Source of the DNA: Trachythela sp. YZ-2020
Taxonomy: Eukaryota > Cnidaria > Anthozoa > Malacalcyonacea > Clavulariidae
Direction: 5' to 3'
Assembly (NCBI GenBank): GCA_016169945.1
Contig: JADLSH010000052.1
Span: 372,001 to 436,000 of the forward strand
Length of the DNA: 64,000 bases
Position 1 is the stretch's first letter; every line of letters starts with the position of its first letter. This document shows positions 57,360 through 64,000 of this stretch, in pieces. The notes under the pieces are model-generated. The model saw only the letters and a list, made by a program, of their open reading frames with translations. It was not told the origin of the DNA and did not search any database. Both the position numbers and the translations under genes were made by a program.

Positions 57360-58424
57360 ATGTTGTCAAACAATACCAGTACAATATATAATCATACAAA
57401 TCAAACAGAGACGGACGGTGATTGGTTGAAATTATTAGCATTTCGGGAGCGACTTAACTTATCAGAGAAAATTATATTAATTTTCATCATCATCTTCACA
57501 ATTTTGGGAAATACTTTGGTTTTGGTTGTGACCTGGAGAGAAAGAAGTCTTCATCAACCAAATAAATATTTTATTGCTTGTCTGGCTGTCGCTGATCTTT
57601 TGGTTGGAATGTTTATAGGACCACTGAAGTTGTATTCACGCATTGTCGATTATGAATCGCTATTTACCATATCTATTCATCTGTGTGGTTTTATGGTGTG
57701 GATAGATACTTTTGCGTTAACAACATCTATATATACACTGACCTTCATCAGTTTTGACCGATATCTTAAAATCAGTAAGCCATTTCGGTACAAATCACGA
57801 ATGACAACTTCTGCATCACTGAAAGTAATCTTCATCATTGTTTTCATTTCAACTGCCTTTGCCACTTACGCCGCCACTCCTCATTCAGGGAGCTTCGGAA
57901 TTCTGTCTACCGGCGTCGCTTCTTGCTCTAGCGCCGAATTTAATAAAAGGAAAAGATTCTTCACTTTTGTGTCAATAAGTGCGTTTTTTCTACCCACCAT
58001 AGTCATACTGATTATGTACGCTCTCATTTTTGCTGTTTCTCATAAACGACAAAAAATGCTGCGAAATGGCGAACTGGGCCAAACTTCCAATGATCAGAAC
58101 CAACGAACTGCTTTTCGTCAAGATATGAAAGTGATTAGAATGCTATTGGTTGTCGTGGGAGTGTTTATATTTTGCTGGGGTCCGTCCTTACTTTATTTTT
58201 GTATTGCTGGTATATCACTATCCAACAGATATCGGTTCTCCACAATTTCTTTTGTAACACGCACACTCCCACTGTTTAACAGTCTATGCAATCCAATAAT
58301 TTATGCTTGGCTAGACCAAACATACAGAGAAGCTTTCAAACACCTGTTTCAGCAAATTATCTGTCCGGCAGACTCAAGAAGAATACAACCACCAATAGAG
58401 TTACGTCCACCGAGAACCAGGTGA
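57360..58424 (+). CDS. monoamine-type class A GPCR
   Basis: Intact single-exon, 354-residue receptor. Three N-glycosylation sites in the N-terminus (NNTS, NHT, NQT). TM1 N51 (GNTLVL), TM2 D79 (LAVADLLVG), TM3 C109 with D116 seven residues later (the amine-binding D3.32 position), DRY at 133-135, loop-2 C189 able to pair with C109, TM5 P212, TM6 CWGP 272-275, TM7 NPIIY 311-315, then an amphipathic helix and a Cys (335) near the C-terminus. D3.32 plus DRY/NPxxY suggests a biogenic-amine or trace-amine-like receptor signalling through G proteins, but Tyr7.43 is absent (Leu), so the ligand is uncertain. No paralogue in the window; unrelated to the Asn-rich receptors. Confidence 0.9.
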   Translation: MLSNNTSTIYNHTNQTETDGDWLKLLAFRERLNLSEKIILIFIIIFTILGNTLVLVVTWRERSLHQPNKYFIACLAVADLLVGMFIGPLKLYSRIVDYESLFTISIHLCGFMVWIDTFALTTSIYTLTFISFDRYLKISKPFRYKSRMTTSASLKVIFIIVFISTAFATYAATPHSGSFGILSTGVASCSSAEFNKRKRFFTFVSISAFFLPTIVILIMYALIFAVSHKRQKMLRNGELGQTSNDQNQRTAFRQDMKVIRMLLVVVGVFIFCWGPSLLYFCIAGISLSNRYRFSTISFVTRTLPLFNSLCNPIIYAWLDQTYREAFKHLFQQIICPADSRRIQPPIELRPPRTR

Positions 58425-60196
58425 AAGAACTTATAAATTCACATGCGAAGTCACATTTTAGTTATGCTTTCGAAAAACATTTTCTACTAGTATTACTGAT
58501 TAATCGAAAAGCTGCAGAGCTCTAAGTCAATCAGCGCGTTAGCGCTTTAAAGACCCTCAAGGACCAAGAAACGTTTAAAGACCAATAAACGTTGAGGCAA
58601 ACGCCTTAATCCGCACACGTTTTTAAGCCAATGCACTTTAAAACAGGGTTAATAAATAAATACAGTTTCTATAGGTTAATGAATAAGGAGATTTGAAAGT
58701 CAAGGGACCGAAATTCTGCAGGAATTTTGTATTTAACATTGAAATCCCACGATATGAGTAAACTGAGGACAAGTTTAACCTCAAGTTTAACAGTTCATAC
58801 CTCATATACATTTGCTATAAAATCAAACAAGAACACTGACCAATTATATGGAAACTGCAAGCAAACTATACCAGTCTGTGTTATCATTTCACACATTGCG
58901 GTGACATTATATTGTTGATTTGTATATATAAGGACAGTTTTTTGTGAATGTGTATTCAGACGTGACAATGTTTGCATGCAGGCAGATTAAACCAAAATTC
59001 CATATTTCTCCATTTTTTATCAAAACTTCTATTCAGTGTTTTCAATTTTTGAAACTTTCGTACAAAGGAAAACAAGTCACTTTCTGACTCTCACAAGTCT
59101 ATATATAGCTGTAGAATGACTATACGTCTATACGTTTTAGATATATCTAGTTGATTACGCCTGAGGTGCATATATAGCCATAAGCATATTATATTAAGAT
59201 CCTTAAATCCTAAGTATCTTATTGCAATTCTTATGGAGTGTCAATAATGTATATAATGTAATCAACACAAGCTGTATGCATGGTTTCATGCCAGTTATTA
59301 AGCAATTGGTAATTTGCTTGTGGTAAGCCACGCCGAGCTTGAAAATAATTATGTATATATATACTATAATTATTGTAGATAATTTAGTTGCGATGTAAAA
59401 TAAAATAACTTCATAATTCTCTGCCGCTGGAAAGATCGTTTATTCTAAGGCTAAAGAGATGTATTTGAAAGCTAAAATGGGATTTTAGAAATAATATTGT
59501 ATAAATAGGAATTGTACAATAAACGTAGTGAATTTCTTCAATGGTTGTTTTTTATACTATAAGCTCCGTTTTCATATCGTCTACAAATCCGAATAAATTA
59601 ACGAACCATGAATGCCTCAATAAATGAAATCTTATAATTAAGCACATAATTCTCACTGGCTTACATTTGATTATTTTTCATGGTTCTGAACGCTAATTTT
59701 ATGTGTTCATACACGATGAAGTCGCCTCCTATCCATACCTGTTCAATACTGTCGAATCGTCTCAATTCGCACGGCGATGGAGAGATTTGTAACTTGATAT
59801 TTCACGTTATAATTCATCGGCACAGGGCGAAATTATTTGCGCAATGTTTCAATTTGTTCCATTCGTGAGATTCGTAATCGCAGGTTTGTTCCGATGTGTA
59901 TATCATGGCGGCTGCATTATATACAAATTTTAGCACTTCTATCGCTTTATTTCTCGACTTGGATTTTATGCATGCATGACTATGTGCGCAAGGTAAGCAT
60001 TATATAATCCTTATTTCTAGCCTAAGTTAAGTTGTTCTGAACTCTGACTTCCCCTTAACTATATATAGTTCCGAACAGACAGATCTGACGATTCGAACCA
60101 TTGGACGAATCTTTTCAAGAAACACCGAATATAACTATATAGGCATGATAAGGAATTGATCCGGTACCGTGTAAACGGGAAGCCAACAGTAAGTAC
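58425..60196. other. 3' flank of the receptor and intergenic DNA
   Basis: AATAAATAAATA at about 58648 is a candidate polyadenylation signal. No further gene recognised. Confidence 0.45.
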
Positions 60197-60560
60197 CATA
60201 GATATAGGAGACCTAGATTGCTGACCGTAATATAATCGTATATTGCTGACGCTCGCCAACATGAGTGATCCAAGATGGCGGCTCAACCGGGCAAAAAACC
60301 TATACAGTCTACAGGGAAAACGATAGTTTTCGCATTTTACGTCGTTCCACCGCTTCGATCTTGTTCGATCGTGTTTTATTTGGAAGAACTAGTTTATGCG
60401 AAGATTTTGGATGCAATTTGGACAGTTTTTTTGTTGAATTAATAGTAAAAATATCGATCGCTAAATATTTTGTGAAATGGTCACTTGGTCGGTTCGAGTC
60501 ATTTGTTGTCGAAAACTGAAGGTTTCGTCAGCTTTGGCCTCTTGGATGGTCTTTTTCATG
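60197..60560 (+). mobile_element. diverged solo arm of an E1-type element
   Basis: Begins CATAGATATA and CCTAGATTGCTGAC like E1, then gatccaagatggcggc, gggcaaaaaacctatacagt and ttcgcattttacgtcgttcc, matching 17832-18120 with divergence. No mirror arm was found nearby. Confidence 0.65.
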
Positions 60561-60714
60561 TGGAACTTTCTTGGAGCAAACATTTCCAAAAGGATGGAAA
60601 AATATTTTTAAATACAAATATATTTATATGTGGTCGTATTACTCGTATATATATAGACGGTTATGACTTTCACACGAGTGCTGCTGCAGAGGACCCAGGA
60701 TTTCAAGCTTTTAC

Positions 60715-61325
60715 ACAGCAAAAAATCCATTTCTTAAGAAAATTTTTTTTCTCATTTTAAGAAAATATTTTCTCAAAATAAGAAAATTATTTCTTTAGAA
60801 AAGTTATTTTCTTACTTTAAGAAAATGTTTTCTTCAAATTAATAGGTTCTTTCTCAAAATAAGAAATACTTGCGCCATAAGAAAAAAATTCTTAATTGTT
60901 TTTGAAACAAAAAAAAATTTAAAAGCTCAAAAATATATAGAATTCTCATTACAGCAAAACCTTTATTAATTTTTAATAGACCAAATCTATTGTACTAACA
61001 TATTTCTTGATTTTTGCGATGAATCTTGTTAAGACAGTTGTTTTTGTAATATTCTTAAAATAGGAAATACGTAATACGCGTACTAACGAAAATAAGATTG
61101 TTTAACCACATGGCTATAGAAATGCATGCAGAACTTTCTGTTAATTAACAGTGCAAAAGATTTTATTTTTTAGATAATATTTCTTATTTTGAGAAATTAT
61201 TTCTTGTCAAGAAAAATTACAAGAAAAAATGTTCTTGTTTTAAGAAAATATCTCTTAAAATAAGAAAATCAATCTAGGCAAGCTAATCCGGGAGATTTTT
61301 TTCTTATTTCAAGAATGATATTCTT
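60715..61325. repeat. TAAGAAA/TTTCTTA-rich repeat
   Basis: Dense taagaaaat and atttctta words in both orientations at both ends (60720-60900 and 61160-61325) around a plainer centre, suggesting a decayed inverted-repeat element. No coding potential. Confidence 0.5.
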
Positions 61326-61500
61326 GCGTGAACTAACAATTCTATAAATTCGGTAGACAATGATATTTTCTCGTTGCTTCGTCTTAGTTTCAAGAATACT
61401 CGTAACGTTCATGTCTGTGTAATGTTCATGTCTGTGTAATGTCTCTGTAGTCGTAATGTAAATGGTTGTTGAAAAGCCCTGTAGGGAACAACTATTAAAA

Positions 61501-61533
<33 letters not shown>
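61501..61533 (+). repeat. (TATC)n microsatellite, likely LINE tail
   Basis: Eight tetranucleotide units after ggttgttgaaaagccctgtagg, a context typical of LINE 3' ends. Confidence 0.8.
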
Positions 61534-61534
<1 letters not shown>

Positions 61535-62290
61535 ACGTTATTGACACGCCTACCAGTTCGTCAAGTAATTCGATCGATTAGGTCAATTCGATCGACCGCA
61601 AACGTTGCATTTTTAATTATGTTTTGCGTCATATCAAAGAACATGCATTTTTAAGATCCTCCTGTATACTTTCAATTGCCAAGAGAGCCTTTTCACCCGT
61701 AGCCATATTAAACAAATTAAAAGTAAAAATCTATCCGGCTTTCAACAAAAGTATGATCGAGTTGAAAGAATTTTGTTTCAGTTGAGTTGTGGCCTCATGC
61801 GCGCGAAAGATTCAAATACAATGGTGAAAAACACATGGAATCCTGTAGTGCCTGCATACAAATAAAGATTAATGCATTTTTTTGGGGATATAATGACGAG
61901 TTTTCGTCAGAAAGACAGAGATTATCGTTGCTGATCATTGTTGCTTATATGCTGGACTGTTCAGATATTTGAGATCAGTGCCTTCAGTGGTATGCAGACG
62001 CGTTCCATATATGGGCACCCAGAAGGCTTAGCGAGCGTGCTCTCACAGCGCGTCCTTTCAAAAATTCTGTTGAATTAAAGCTTTAAACATTCCAAATATT
62101 CTACAAATTTTAACGAAATACGAAGAAATATTCCAAAATTTGAAGATTCAAACAATAATTTGGAAAGTAAGTGTTAAACTATGAAAATATTTTTAGATTT
62201 TGCGTGTAAATATAGAGTATATAATCGATTGTTTTCACGTATAATTTTAGCCGACGTTGGTCGTTGGGCCCATTTGGCTTCAAGAATATA
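61534..62290. other. intergenic, nothing recognised
   Basis: No supported feature seen. Confidence 0.4.
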
Positions 62291-62748
62291 CTAGAAATAC
62301 ATGCATGCAGAATCCCCTCACCCATTTGAACCAAACAATTTACTCCCCAAAAGTTATTGTAACATGAAGTACTGAATAGACCACTCTAACCATAGTAACA
62401 CGCAACACTGTTATTTCTTTTATTTTAATTTGTAAAAAAATATTGATTGATTTGGTACTTTTAGCTATAAAATTATCATTATCAATTGCCCAACTACATA
62501 AAGTGGATATGCGATTATGTACTATTTTAGCTTTGATTTACTGTAACATTCAACCTTAGACGTTCACAAAACGTTTCGAAATTTTCATAAAACTTCAACT
62601 GCTTTTCAAGCTGTATTTTTATACTTCGGCACTTGCTTTCGAAATGAAGTTTTTGAGATTTTATATGTTTTTTATTTTTCTATAACGTATTTGAATCAAT
62701 ACCAAAATACTTTTAAGATCAATCAATGTTTTATTGACCACACAGAAT
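62291..62748 (-). mobile_element. Helitron 3' part, 5'-truncated
   Basis: CTAG at 62291-62294 and the usual aaatacatgcatgcag end, colinear with H3 for about 450 bp, then a break at cacacagaat into ggatccaacctcg. Confidence 0.8.
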
Positions 62749-63655
62749 CGGATCCAACCTCGTCCCCAGGGTCTTGATGGTGACGGCGCGGTGAACGGAC
62801 AAGACCCTGGACAACTTGGCAAACATGTCCAAGATTCTTGCAGATTTATCGCATGCGCAATAGCGGCAACACATCTGTTGCTGACTGGAATCAGCGCCCG
62901 CACTTACGATTTTCTTGGTATTGTTCTTTTAATGTTTTGTTATATTATTTATCTATTTCTCAAAGTTTGAACAAATTTTACGAAAAGATATTTAATAAGT
63001 CGGTTGAATATACATGTCCACCTTCGATTCTTCAACATTTATCATCATATATTATCAATTTTTCGAAGTATGGCGCTCATACTTGTTCTGTTGGCTATCG
63101 ACTGTCGAGGTGAATAATACAAGTAGTACACTGTACATGAAGGCGACCAATTTTGGCGGAACATTTTTAAATGCTGTGGAATACATTTTTAAATGCTATT
63201 CAAGTGTTGCAATTATATGATTGGATACAGCTACCGAATTCTAATGGGCCCAGTAATAATGCATTCCCAAGCCGGTATTTTTTTATATTTTATAAAGGTA
63301 AGATGACTTCAGTTCAGTTTTATTTTCACATGCTACAAGACTCGATCAGTGGTGTGTTCTATATTTTCTGAGCAAAATTTTATTCTGTTTTCCATATGCA
63401 GCACAATTGCTATTTTCATTATCTGTTTTGATGCATGCTTTGGAGTGATATCTGTTTCTGTTATTCAAATACTGCAGTCACCACTCACCAAGATAAATAT
63501 GTTACAACAACTACCCTTGATAAATATATTTTTAAGGAATCAATGTGTAATGGAAGGTGACATGCTGATCATCACAACCTCAATGCCCACACTGTGCTAA
63601 CGACCTATGTGATGTACTTTTACCATAGATTTGCCATTACCAGCTCATTCGTATA
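62749..63655. other. intergenic, nothing certain
   Basis: An inverted pair ccccagggtcttgat / aagaccctgg at 62765-62812 hints at another small repeat. No gene recognised. Confidence 0.4.
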
Positions 63656-63835
63656 CAGTCCAACCTCTCTAATATGGACAATATAGGAACACAGCAAAGT
63701 GTTTGCATTAGGTGTCCTTTTCATAGAGGGTTTTTTGAAATTTAATATATTTTACTTCTGGATATTGAAAACTGTCCATATTATAGAGAGGTGTCCATAT
63801 TGGAGATGTGCCCATAAGGATAGGCTAAGCTGTGT
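63656..63835. mobile_element. pogo/Tigger-like MITE, partial
   Basis: CAGTCCAACCTCTCTAATAT preceded by TA, followed by repeated gtgtccatattggagagg-like words (tgtccatattatagagagg, ggtgtccatattgg). A clear right end was not found. Confidence 0.45.
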
Positions 63836-64000
63836 TCTTTCCTCCTGACTGCACATTTTGGGTACTTGAATACTAGTAACCACATTATATGTTCCATGAG
63901 CCATCAACAATTGAAAATAGTATGTAACTATATTATATATCTATTTAGAACAATTACAAGACTTACAATATACAGAATAATACTAATTTTAACATGACAA

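Overview
The window is AT-rich, intron-containing animal DNA. Split genes with GT-AG junctions, TATA-type promoters, clustered intronless class A GPCR genes, a multi-exon ammonium transporter (Amt) gene and a dense, nested load of DNA transposons, Helitrons, LINEs and a Penelope-like fragment point to a metazoan. The mix (SAP-, THAP- and GRF-bearing repeats, expanded odd GPCRs, Amt) suggests a cnidarian, but no rRNA or mitochondrial marker is present, so that is inference. All homology statements come from reading the sequence; no database search was run.

Layout. 0.7-1.15 kb: facing truncated SAP (+) and THAP (-) exons. 1.3-3.5 kb: 3' half of a GPCR copy, with a Helitron in its 3' flank. 4.1-4.6 kb: hexanucleotide arrays. 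5.1-6.2 kb: last two exons of an Amt gene (-). 7.4-9.7 kb: a MITE-like repeat with a second Helitron inserted beside it. 9.9-17.5 kb: first copy of a segmental duplication carrying the only intact gene of the local GPCR family (13374-14747), a 2.28-kb TIR element encoding GRF-type zinc fingers, and a TTAA-flanked foldback MITE. 17.8-24.35 kb: a triple nest, in which a long-TIR element (E1, 8-bp TSD) is interrupted by a THAP-encoding transposon (T) with a convergent C2H2-like gene, and E1's own TSD is split by a third Helitron. 24.8-32.4 kb: an inverted-repeat-bounded unit carrying a broken multi-exon SAM / coiled-coil / RNase H-like / PHD gene (-), itself hit by a hAT-type MITE. 32.4-35.5 kb: repeats. 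36-45 kb: a heavily broken Amt pseudogene (-) with Penelope, MITE and LINE insertions. 46.8-51.2 kb: second copy of the segmental duplication, with its GPCR broken. 51.2-53.0 kb: a LINE. 55-57 kb: SINE, degenerate satellite, mariner MITE. 57.36-58.42 kb: an intact monoamine-type GPCR. 58.4-64 kb: mostly repeats and unassigned DNA.

Only two protein genes look intact: the Asn-rich GPCR at 13374-14747 and the amine-type GPCR at 57360-58424. Almost everything else recognisable is a mobile element or a decaying duplicate. Its value is that paralogous copies supply empty sites, so the ends of several elements can be fixed to the base: Helitrons inserted between A and T, the GRF element with TSD TAGTCG, the foldback MITE with TSD TTAA. 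Three units deserve follow-up as possibly undescribed: the GRF-zinc-finger TIR element, the THAP plus convergent zinc-finger transposon, and the SAM-PHD transposase-like unit.
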